Below are positions 35,887-44,344 of a DNA stretch of 64,000 nucleotides, piece after piece. Within the stretch, counting starts at the first letter, position 1. Each line of letters opens with the position of its first letter. The notes under the pieces were generated by a model. It saw only the letters and a list, made by a program, of their open reading frames with translations. It did not search any database and was not told the DNA's origin. This stretch comes from JBBDMU01 sp040905685. Its GTDB lineage: Bacteria > Bacteroidota > Rhodothermia > Balneolales > Natronogracilivirgulaceae. The stretch lies in contig JBBDRB010000074.1 of assembly GCA_040905685.1 (NCBI GenBank), positions 38,975-102,974 on the forward strand, read 5' to 3'. Both the position numbers and the translations under genes were made by a program.

Positions 35887-37197
35887 TTAAGTCAAGTCTG
35901 GCAGCTTCCATGGTTCTCTGTACTCAGGGGTAATCAGATGGGAATACCCCTGCCGGTCCGTCAACGCCCCGTCATCATCCCATTCGAGTCTCCTGTTGGT
36001 CCGGTGAGCGATATTGCCGATATGTCCGTAAAAGGCGGCGAGGTTGCCGGCCTCAACGGGGCACGCCGGTTCAGACCCGGCCCGGATGCTGTAAAGAAAG
36101 TTAGCCACATGGGCACCATGGTTTCCATCAACGCCTTCCGTGAAAGGAACTTCGGGCATTCGTGGTTCCTCACCATCTTTTTCAGCCATGATCTCCCACC
36201 CTGACCGGTTGACCACCAGCGTGCCGTTATTACCCATAAACGCAATGCCGTAGTTTCGTCCGTAAGGCCCGGTTTGCAATCCTCCATTGTGCTCCCACAC
36301 CATATTGAACGTATCAAACTCGTAGTTCACAGACTGGGTATCGGCCATGTCAATGGCCCGATCCTCTCCTGAGAAGATACCCCCGATGGAGCTTACCGAC
36401 CGCGGCGGACCCTGAATATTCATGGCCCAAAGCGGAACATCGAGCAAGTGGGCTCCCCAGTCGGTGATGAGCCCTCCGCCGTGGCTCCAGAAAAAACGCC
36501 AGGAGCCGTGAAACCGGTTCCTGTTAAAAGGCCGGGCCGGTGCAGGACCCAGCCACATGTCATAATCCACTCCGTCGGGGACGGCTTCATCGGCAACACG
36601 GGCCGGTCCTTTGCCATAATTAAAATTGCACCAGAGTTTAACATGACGGATGTTACCCAGGCGACCTGATTGAACGACTTTAACCACTTCCTGCCAATGT
36701 GTTCCGCTTCTTTGCTGCTGCCCTACCTGAACGATCCCGCCATACCGACTCGCGGCTTTCACCATAAGTTCACATTCACCTACAGAATTGGCCATCGGCT
36801 TTTCCACATACACATGTTTGCCGGCTTCCAAAGCATGGATGGTTTGCAGGCAATGCCAGTGATCAGGCGTGCCTATGATGACAGCATCAATATCGTTGTC
36901 ATCGAGCAGCTTCCGGTAATCGGAAAAAAGAGCAGGGCTCTTCCCGGTTTTTTCTTCCACACCGGCCGAGCGTTCTTTCAGTATATTCTCGTCTATATCA
37001 CAGAGTCCGCCACAAACCACGCCAGGAAGATCCAGTGCGTTGCTCAATACCCCAAAACCCATGCTGCGGCACCCTATGAGTCCGACCGTGATCGTATCGG
37101 AGGCCGGCTTACGCCCCGGAAAACCCATAGGTGTTATGGCCGAGCCGGCCAGAGCGCCTCCGGAGGTTTTGAGGAAAGTTCGGCGGGTATAGTTCAT
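35887..37197 (-). CDS. Tat-exported Gfo/Idh/MocA family oxidoreductase
   Basis: A 436-residue NAD(P)-dependent sugar oxidoreductase. It has a strong Tat signal (TRRTFLKTSGGALAG) and then a Rossmann fold (VGLIGCRSMGFG). The signature EKP of the family is present (VYVEKPMANSVGE), as is a GLITDWGAHLLDV segment with the active-site Asp and His. Cofactor-loaded export by Tat is usual for periplasmic members. It starts 1 base after the stop of the DUF1080 gene, so it is in the same operon. Oxidation of a sugar at C3 would fit the DUF1080 neighbours; this is inference. Confidence 0.88.
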   Translation of the reverse strand: MNYTRRTFLKTSGGALAGSAITPMGFPGRKPASDTITVGLIGCRSMGFGVLSNALDLPGVVCGGLCDIDENILKERSAGVEEKTGKSPALFSDYRKLLDDNDIDAVIIGTPDHWHCLQTIHALEAGKHVYVEKPMANSVGECELMVKAASRYGGIVQVGQQQRSGTHWQEVVKVVQSGRLGNIRHVKLWCNFNYGKGPARVADEAVPDGVDYDMWLGPAPARPFNRNRFHGSWRFFWSHGGGLITDWGAHLLDVPLWAMNIQGPPRSVSSIGGIFSGEDRAIDMADTQSVNYEFDTFNMVWEHNGGLQTGPYGRNYGIAFMGNNGTLVVNRSGWEIMAEKDGEEPRMPEVPFTEGVDGNHGAHVANFLYSIRAGSEPACPVEAGNLAAFYGHIGNIAHRTNRRLEWDDDGALTDRQGYSHLITPEYREPWKLPDLT

Positions 37198-37198
37198 C

Positions 37199-40100
37199 TT
37201 AATCCAGTTCGATAAGCTTAATATTACGAAATTCGCTACGGGTATTGTGATTTTGCAGCCCGATATATCCCCTGCGGCGTTTTAAGCCCGGATGCGCTTC
37301 TATCCGGTTCATGTGATCAACCAGATTGGTGTTGATAATCTTTTCTCCGTTCAGCGTAACCTGAATAGTGGGTCCGTCAGCTACAATAACCATTTTTTGC
37401 CACTCTCCGGCCGGCCGGCTGACCTGTTTGGAGGGGGCCTTAACATCATAGATGCTGCCGGTGTACTGCCATGGATTGAGTCCGGCATAATCTGCGGAAT
37501 AATCGTCCAAAAGCTGAATTTCCAGTCCCTGAAAGGCCGGATCACCCTCCCTTGGAGCGCGCAGGAAAATACCGCTGTTGCCGCCTTCGGGAATACGGTA
37601 CTCCAGTTCCAGCCGGAAGTTCTCGTACATCTCTTCCGTGGAAAGCCAACCGCCTCCGGCTCCCATCTGCCAGTCATCACCCCTGCCTTCTGTATACAGG
37701 ATACCATCCTCGACATACCAGGCGCCGGCTTCAACGCCTACCCTTTCCCATCCGGAAAGATCCTCTCCGTTAAATAGCGGTTCGGTGCGGGGTATTTCCC
37801 GGATGAAAATATTTTTGAAATAAAGGGGGCTGCTGTGCGACTGCAGCTCGATTTGTCCGGAGGGATAAATCGGGATATCACGGTTCCAGTAGTTTTCCAT
37901 GACCACGTCGTCTACGACGAGCCGGTTGTTCAGGTTAACTGTCGTCCTGTCGCCGATCATTTTGATTCGCATCCGGTTCCATTCACCGACGGCATTGTCG
38001 GCGGCCAGCAGCGGATCACTCATATGTTCCTGGTTATTGTATATACCGCCTGAACCCTGAGGCCACTCGGTAATATCCCATATCTGGACCTGGGGCGAGC
38101 CGCGCAGGTATATGCCGGTATCGCCATGGGGCTCGATCTTCCAGTCGACCAGCATTTCAAAGTCTTTATAATCTTTGTCGGTCACCAGGCTTTGTCCCTC
38201 TCCGTCAAAATACAGGACCCCGTCATGAACGGACCAGTGATCGCGCATAAGGGCATCGGCCGTCTCCTGGGCCCGGTCCAGTTCCCCCCTGCTCATATCC
38301 GCCCGGGATTCCGGGTTACCAACCAGGCCTTTCCAGCCTTGCAGGTCCTGTCCGTTGAACAGGGCCGTAAAGCCGGAGGGCGGCCGGTTATCCCCGCCGC
38401 CATTGCCGGAGCTCGTGTTATAGGATGGGTAATAGACATCAAGATCCCGCACCCGGAGATTCCGGAATGCTACCTCGTCGCCATGGCCCAGAAGTCCGAT
38501 ATATCCACTGTCGCGCAGCAGCCCCGGGTGATCCCGTTCATCCAGGGTGTTCGGTGTGCTGGCTTCCAGAATATCACCATCGACGATCGTCTCTCCGTTG
38601 AGGATGACGGTAATGCGGGAATCGCGGGCAATTATTTCCTGGGTATTCCATTCCCCCACGGGATTGAGATGCCCGCGGTCGGCCGGAAGGACCCCGTACA
38701 CCGATCCATGGAATTGATAAGGATTCAGCCCGGCATATCTACTGGCTGTATTATCCAGTACCTGGATCTCCATGCCCTCATAGGCCGGATCACCTTCCCG
38801 GGGAGTCCGGATGCCGATCCCGTTGTTCGCCCCCGGGGTCAGTTTAAAATCAAAACGGAGATTAAAATTAGCGTACTCCTCTTCGGTAAAAAGCTTGCCG
38901 CTGGCTCCGGGAAGGCTGATCAGCTGCCCATCTTCCACCCGGTAAGAATCCGTGGCCCCGGTCCAGCCCGACAGATCCTCCCCATTGAACAGGGTGACGA
39001 AGCCTTCTTCGACTTCCCCGCCCGCGCTCATCTTCAGGATTTGCTGCTCAATCTTCCGTTTAATCTCCGACCCGAAGGAAGCCTCAATCACCGAAAGTGC
39101 CGCATTACTGCTGTTGACAGAGGTGGATTCGGCATTGTAATCGGGTGCAAGCATACGCGCCGCCGCACGGACCGCTTCATCGCGTACATATTGGTCGCTG
39201 TCATTGAAGTAAACGGTGACCGCCTGCAGGGCTCCCGGACTGTTAACCGTTGAGAAGGCTGTGATCACCCGGGCCTTTTCCCGTGATGATCCCGCTATGG
39301 AAATCGCATCGTTGAGAAACCGGACTTTATCGCCGGCGGAATAACCGGAACCGGTCACTAAACGGACATAGCCTTCGAATACCTTTGCACGTGCCGGAGA
39401 ATCGGCTGTTTGGGCGGCCTCCAGCAAAGCAGGAATGGCTGCTGCATCATTCCATTGTGCCAACGCTAAGACCGCCGCATTCCGAACGGCCGCATCAGAG
39501 CTGTTTGCAGCCTGCACCACGGCATTGAAGGCCTGGTTGCCGCCAATCTCAGGAAGCATTTCCAGCAGGTATGGCTTGCCTGAGTCCGGCGTCTCATCCA
39601 GGGCCCTGATAACGGCTCCGGCCTGGTTGCCCGATACGGCAATCACTGCATTTTGAATAGCACTTCGCTCACCGTCGTTCGCCGCTTCCGGTAAAAGCCT
39701 GATCACCCGGGAAAGATTATCCCGGACAGCCAATCTGTCCAGGGATTGGTAAACGGCCAGCCGCACACCGCTGTCGGCGCTGGTGCGCAGGCTCAATACG
39801 TGATCCAGATAACCGGAGGCGCCGCGCTCAGCCAGTATCCCGATATAGGCAATTTTCGCATGATTGGGTGCCGACCCAAGAGCCCGGGCTGTGGCGGGCA
39901 GCAGGTCATTGGGAGAAAGCTGAAGCAGGGCTGCTTTCACGGCTTCGGTTTCATCGGAACCCTGAGCCCTGTTCAGGGTTTCAGTGAGTTCAGACAAGAC
40001 CTCGACACCGCCCAGACTACCGGCTGTGTGAACCGCTGCCAAACGCGTTGGTTGATTGGTATCTGTCAGGAATGGTAGTACGGCCGACAGGGCGGAGGCG

Positions 40101-41176
40101 TCACCCCGGCTGCCCAGCATCATGATGATATCAGCCTGCACGGCGGGACTGTTTTGCCCGAGACTGGAAACAATAGCATTGGTAACATCCTCCCCTGGCA
40201 GGGACCCTGCCAGTGACAGCGCGGTTGAGCGAAGTCTTGGCCCGGCCGTTCCGGCAATAGCAAGCAACTCGTCGACAATTTGCGCGCCATTATTTTGAGC
40301 CAGGGTAGTGAGTGCTGAGCTTTTAAAATGATCAGAAAAGGAACCCTGCACCACCTGCCGGGCAATATCCGAACTCTGGCCGGTATATCCTTCTTCGGCC
40401 AGCCTTTGGGCAAATAACAGATAATATGCACCGGCCTCCGGAGACATGTCCGAGGCCGCAGACAATGCTTCTGCAGCGGCGGGATTTCCCGTGTTGGCAA
40501 GGGTATAGAGGGCCATCCGCCTGGTCGGCCAATCGTCGGAACCGGCATACCCAATAACATCCTGTACAGCGGATGGGTCGTTCATATCACCCAGTGCTTT
40601 GATAAGCGTCAGGCGCTGTTCTCCTTCTGATCCTGGAAGAGCCCGTTTAACGGAGCGCAGCGCTGCCTGCGTTTTAATGGCAACCAGCACCTCCGCAGCG
40701 GATGCGTACAGGGTGTTATCAGCTAAAAAAGGCTCCATGGCCGGCACCGAACGGTCGCTGCCCGTTAGTTCCAACTGCTTCATCAGAAAAGCAAGAACCG
40801 GTTTGGAATGTCCATGTTGCAATTCGCCGACTATGGCATTCTCAAAGATGGCTCTTTCCGATCCGGCGCCCGGCCTTGATACATGTTTGGCTAATCCGTC
40901 AACAGCATAGCGGGCATAGGTGTCATCACCAGTCCCATCCATTTTCAGTTGACCGGCCAGCGAGCGAATGGCCGGGGCACCCAGGTTAACAAGCTGTTCA
41001 TTCAGCCAGGTTTGCTCAGCCTGATCGGCGGCCGGCAATTTTGTGATAATTTCGGTCAGGTCATCCTGCTGGGCTGATGTGATGCCCTGCCGGGCTTCTT
41101 TTGACGAAGTGCAGGAAACCAGCGCCAGGGCCAGTACAAGCATAATGAGCTTAGGGGGTATAATTGTGCGCGTCAT
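37199..41176 (-). CDS. HEAT-repeat lipoprotein with three DUF1080 (3-keto-disaccharide hydrolase) domains
   Basis: A 1325-residue lipoprotein. The signal ends in a lipobox (LALVSC, Cys at about 22). Residues 35-720 are many HEAT-like helical repeats rich in Ala and Leu. Three DUF1080/3-keto-disaccharide hydrolase domains follow, at roughly 740-905, 925-1120 and 1125-1325, each opening with an LFNGEDLSGW-type motif. Domains 1 and 3 both keep the segment around RxPREGDPA and LNPYQ or LNPWQ; domain 2 is more divergent (TGIYLRGSPQVQIWD). DUF1080 enzymes cleave 3-keto-glycosides. It sits between two Gfo/Idh oxidoreductases. The HEAT part is probably a scaffold at the outer membrane. Confidence 0.85.
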   Translation of the reverse strand: MTRTIIPPKLIMLVLALALVSCTSSKEARQGITSAQQDDLTEIITKLPAADQAEQTWLNEQLVNLGAPAIRSLAGQLKMDGTGDDTYARYAVDGLAKHVSRPGAGSERAIFENAIVGELQHGHSKPVLAFLMKQLELTGSDRSVPAMEPFLADNTLYASAAEVLVAIKTQAALRSVKRALPGSEGEQRLTLIKALGDMNDPSAVQDVIGYAGSDDWPTRRMALYTLANTGNPAAAEALSAASDMSPEAGAYYLLFAQRLAEEGYTGQSSDIARQVVQGSFSDHFKSSALTTLAQNNGAQIVDELLAIAGTAGPRLRSTALSLAGSLPGEDVTNAIVSSLGQNSPAVQADIIMMLGSRGDASALSAVLPFLTDTNQPTRLAAVHTAGSLGGVEVLSELTETLNRAQGSDETEAVKAALLQLSPNDLLPATARALGSAPNHAKIAYIGILAERGASGYLDHVLSLRTSADSGVRLAVYQSLDRLAVRDNLSRVIRLLPEAANDGERSAIQNAVIAVSGNQAGAVIRALDETPDSGKPYLLEMLPEIGGNQAFNAVVQAANSSDAAVRNAAVLALAQWNDAAAIPALLEAAQTADSPARAKVFEGYVRLVTGSGYSAGDKVRFLNDAISIAGSSREKARVITAFSTVNSPGALQAVTVYFNDSDQYVRDEAVRAAARMLAPDYNAESTSVNSSNAALSVIEASFGSEIKRKIEQQILKMSAGGEVEEGFVTLFNGEDLSGWTGATDSYRVEDGQLISLPGASGKLFTEEEYANFNLRFDFKLTPGANNGIGIRTPREGDPAYEGMEIQVLDNTASRYAGLNPYQFHGSVYGVLPADRGHLNPVGEWNTQEIIARDSRITVILNGETIVDGDILEASTPNTLDERDHPGLLRDSGYIGLLGHGDEVAFRNLRVRDLDVYYPSYNTSSGNGGGDNRPPSGFTALFNGQDLQGWKGLVGNPESRADMSRGELDRAQETADALMRDHWSVHDGVLYFDGEGQSLVTDKDYKDFEMLVDWKIEPHGDTGIYLRGSPQVQIWDITEWPQGSGGIYNNQEHMSDPLLAADNAVGEWNRMRIKMIGDRTTVNLNNRLVVDDVVMENYWNRDIPIYPSGQIELQSHSSPLYFKNIFIREIPRTEPLFNGEDLSGWERVGVEAGAWYVEDGILYTEGRGDDWQMGAGGGWLSTEEMYENFRLELEYRIPEGGNSGIFLRAPREGDPAFQGLEIQLLDDYSADYAGLNPWQYTGSIYDVKAPSKQVSRPAGEWQKMVIVADGPTIQVTLNGEKIINTNLVDHMNRIEAHPGLKRRRGYIGLQNHNTRSEFRNIKLIELD

Positions 41177-41236
41177 TCAAGATCCTCTGTTTTAATCATT
41201 TTAATATCATTTAGTAAGTTAGGACGCAAGCCGGAC

Positions 41237-42490
41237 TTATATTTGCCAGGGGGCTCGCATGGACTGCTTTATCAGGCGGTTTGCAGCCTGGTCGCCAATA
41301 AATCGCTGGGTTTCGGGGTCAAATTCCAGGTTCCTGCCTAATCGTACGGCAATCAAAGCCAGATTGATCAAACTACAGGACCGGTGCCCGTTTTGCTCAT
41401 TCAGTGCAAATTTCTGCCGGGTTTTTACAGCTTCGCTGAAATCGGTAACCTGGGGTTTCGGGTCGGGAAGAGCGTCGGCCACCTGATGTATATTGGGTAT
41501 ATCAGACTGGAATCCCCGGAATAGTTTACCGTCCGGACCTTCGATGTAGGCCGCTCCGGTATCTTTATTTTCCCCGTCCAGGACGATCTTGCAGCCATCC
41601 GCATAGGTCATTTCAATTCTGCGCCAGGAACCAACGGCATCGTAATGCTGCTGGGGCGCATCCACTTCGATGGAAACCGGGCTTTCATTGTCTTTTCCAA
41701 GCATATACTGCACGGGATCCAGGTAGTGCTGGCCCATATCCCCCAGTCCACCTCCGTCATAATCCCAGTATCCGCGGAAAGTTGCGTGGACGCGGTGTTC
41801 GTTATAGGGTTTAAACGGTGCCGGACCGAGCCACATGTTGTAATCAAGTGATTCGGGAACCCATTCCGGTTTCAGGTTTGGCCGGCCGCTCCAGACAAAT
41901 TTCCAGTCAAAACCGGTGCTTTGGTTGACCGTCACTTTGAGGGGCCATCCGAAAACGCCGTTCTCGACAAGTTTTTTTATCGGCTTAACGGGCGTGTTCA
42001 TTCCGTAGAAGCTGTCTCTGAAACGGAACCAGGTATTCAGGCGGAAAATGGTCCCATTGCGCCGGACCGCGTCGACTACTTTTTCCCCTTCGGCCATGGT
42101 TCGCGTCATCGGTTTTTCACACCAAATATCCTTGCCGGCGTTGGCGGCATCCACGGCCATGACCCCGTGCCAGTGGGGCGGGGTGGCAATGTGGACAATA
42201 TCAATATCATCCTGTTCCAGCACTTCCCGGTAATTGGAATAGCCCCGGACATCCGGGGAAGTGAGTGCCAGTGCCCGGTCGAGGTGATTTCGGTCGACAT
42301 CGCAGACGGCAACCAAACGGGCTCCCGGGTAATTAAGGTGGCCTCTGCCCATGCTCCCTACCCCAATGACGGCCTTGGTAAGCTGATCACTCGGCGGGGT
42401 AAAACCGGTTCCACCCAATACGTGGCGGGGAATGATAGTAAAAGCGCCAATGGCACCTAACGTGTTTTTTATAAACTTTTTTCTTTCCAT
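41237..42490 (-). CDS. Gfo/Idh/MocA family oxidoreductase with Tat-like signal
   Basis: A 417-residue sugar oxidoreductase. The N-terminus (ERKKFIKNTLGAIGAFTII) resembles a Tat signal but has RK in place of the twin arginine, so export is likely but less sure than for the neighbouring paralogue. The Rossmann motif is VIGVGSMGRGHL, the family EKP is in WCEKPMTRTM, and GGLGDMGQHYLDPV carries the active-site residues. It is similar in layout to, but clearly different from, the 35887-37197 protein. It lies 60 bases before the DUF1080 gene and 25 bases after the sulfatase gene. Confidence 0.87.
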   Translation of the reverse strand: MERKKFIKNTLGAIGAFTIIPRHVLGGTGFTPPSDQLTKAVIGVGSMGRGHLNYPGARLVAVCDVDRNHLDRALALTSPDVRGYSNYREVLEQDDIDIVHIATPPHWHGVMAVDAANAGKDIWCEKPMTRTMAEGEKVVDAVRRNGTIFRLNTWFRFRDSFYGMNTPVKPIKKLVENGVFGWPLKVTVNQSTGFDWKFVWSGRPNLKPEWVPESLDYNMWLGPAPFKPYNEHRVHATFRGYWDYDGGGLGDMGQHYLDPVQYMLGKDNESPVSIEVDAPQQHYDAVGSWRRIEMTYADGCKIVLDGENKDTGAAYIEGPDGKLFRGFQSDIPNIHQVADALPDPKPQVTDFSEAVKTRQKFALNEQNGHRSCSLINLALIAVRLGRNLEFDPETQRFIGDQAANRLIKQSMRAPWQI

Positions 42491-42515
42491 ATATTTTCTT
42501 CGCAGGGTTTATTAG

Positions 42516-43994
42516 CTATTTATTGTAATCTAAATTCTTCCGGGGAAGCTTTGCGTCCGTATTATCCAGCATATCCGACAGCAGTAAATCAAGTTCCCTG
42601 AGCCTTTCCGGCCTGTCATCTGCCAGGTTGTTTGCTTCACCTATATCTTCCTGTAGGTTGTACAATTCGTAGTCGGGGCCTTCCCACCATTTTATAAGCT
42701 TCCAATCGCCATTTCTTACAATACTGTAGGGGGGGATGGTATGTCCTACCCTGTAATGAGGAAAATGCCAAAGCAGAGCGTCCCGGCCAATGGCTTGCTC
42801 ACCGCCGGATGCGATATGGCTTACCAACGACAGGCCGTCCACGGGGCGGTCTGCTGGCAAACCGGTCCCCGTCGCCTCGGCGATGGTGGGCATGATATCT
42901 ATGCTGGAGACCGGATCGTACGAAAAGGTAGCCGGCCTGACGACGCCGGGCCAGGATATGATCAGGGGAACGCGGATCCCGCCTTCATAGGGGTAACCCT
43001 TGCCTGACCGTAACGGGGAGTTATCGGTCAGCCGCTCCGCATCCTGCATTTTGAGCCCGCCGTTGTCGGAAGTAAAAATGATAAGCGTCTGATCTTCCAA
43101 TTCCAATTCCGCCAAGGTCTGCAAGACCCGTCCGACGGCCTGGTCTACACTCGAGATCATAGCCGCATATACCGGGTCTCGGTGATTGGTCTTAGGCTTG
43201 GACTCAAAACGCCGGATAAGTTCTTCCTTAGCTTGAATAGGGGTGTGCACCGCATAGTTCGCCAGGTGAAGAAAGAAGGGCCCGTCACGATGGTCCTGTA
43301 TGAATTTCACGGCTTCATCGCCTTCACGGTCCGTTAGGTATTCCCCCTCACGGCGGGGTTCCAGGGTCGTTATAGCGCCCTGCCTTTCGGTAACATAGGG
43401 GTCAAAATACGAAGGCGGCTGGCCAAAATCATTGCCCCCGTAGTTAAAATCAAAACCTTGCCGGTCGGGGTGCCAGTACTCTGCCCCTAAATGCCATTTA
43501 CCGATATGGGCAGAAGTATAGCCGGCTTCCTTCAACATTTCGGCTATCGTGATCTCCTCCAGTTCCATCCACAGCGGATTGGGAGGCGTGAGCAACCGCT
43601 TATCGGCCTCCCCCACGTACGCCGTCGGGTTCTGCCGGTCCGAGGGAATGTCCCCACCCTGGAAGCCCGACCGGATCCAATCGGTAATACCTGTTCTTGC
43701 CGGGTAACGGCCTGTCAGCAATGCCGCCCTGGACGGTGAGCAGATGGAGGCGGCCGCATAGGCATTGGTAAATCGCATGCCCCGGGATGCAAGTCCGTCA
43801 ATATGGGGGGTTTCATAATAGGAGCTTCCCTGTACAGAAAGATCGGACCATCCAAGATCGTCAACATGAATGACCACCACGTTCAGGGGTTCGGCGGAAG
43901 AGTCGGGGGTGTACCAGGCAGAACATCCGCTTATGCTGACTATAAGCAGCAACAGGGTTGCCATTTGTAACTTTAATATCATATCAATCAGCAC
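42516..43994 (-). CDS. Formylglycine-dependent sulfatase, lipoprotein
   Basis: A 492-residue type I sulfatase. The signal ends in a lipobox (SISGC, Cys24). The formylglycine site is CSPSR at 85-89, within SICSPSRAALLTGRYPARTG, so Cys85 is the residue to be converted. Metal-ligand segments are VVIHVDDLGWSD near the start and FTSDNGG later. It removes sulfate esters from a glycan or small molecule in the periplasm or at the outer membrane. No formylglycine-generating enzyme gene is in the window, so maturation relies on one elsewhere. It heads the minus-strand locus ending with the sigma factor and esterase. Confidence 0.92.
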   Translation of the reverse strand: MLIDMILKLQMATLLLLIVSISGCSAWYTPDSSAEPLNVVVIHVDDLGWSDLSVQGSSYYETPHIDGLASRGMRFTNAYAAASICSPSRAALLTGRYPARTGITDWIRSGFQGGDIPSDRQNPTAYVGEADKRLLTPPNPLWMELEEITIAEMLKEAGYTSAHIGKWHLGAEYWHPDRQGFDFNYGGNDFGQPPSYFDPYVTERQGAITTLEPRREGEYLTDREGDEAVKFIQDHRDGPFFLHLANYAVHTPIQAKEELIRRFESKPKTNHRDPVYAAMISSVDQAVGRVLQTLAELELEDQTLIIFTSDNGGLKMQDAERLTDNSPLRSGKGYPYEGGIRVPLIISWPGVVRPATFSYDPVSSIDIMPTIAEATGTGLPADRPVDGLSLVSHIASGGEQAIGRDALLWHFPHYRVGHTIPPYSIVRNGDWKLIKWWEGPDYELYNLQEDIGEANNLADDRPERLRELDLLLSDMLDNTDAKLPRKNLDYNK

Positions 43995-44344
43995 TACATA
44001 CCCGTCAAAACATGCAAAAAAGGATTACCGTCCTGAAATACCCGAAAAGCTAAAATATTTATTTTATTAATACATTCCTAAAAATGCCTGACATTTCCTA
44101 CCAGAAGATATTTTTTCACCGGGATGAACGGTCGAGGTTCATTTCACTGGAACAGTCCCCTTTCTATTTACTTGCAGCGCAAAGGAGTGATTGATCCAGG
44201 GCAATCAATTTATTCGTTGTTTAGGGTATTAGTTTTTATTAAAATAAATCAAATCCAGTGCATCAATCTACTAATAATAAACGTAACATTACCCCGGGAA
44301 CCTTCTGTTTATGCACTGACGCTGCTATTATTTAAAATAATTCA
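43995..44344. other. Intergenic region between sulfatase and P-type ATPase genes
   Basis: About 350 bases between divergent genes, AT-rich at both ends. A 36-codon open frame near 44084 (MPDISYQKIFFHRDE) has no recognisable relative and is probably chance. Promoters for both flanking genes should lie here, but I cannot place them. Confidence 0.4.

Noticed and set aside
44084..44200. Short 36-codon open frame before the P-type ATPase gene
   Set aside because: It has no recognisable family, no ribosome-binding site and an ordinary composition for random sequence of that length.
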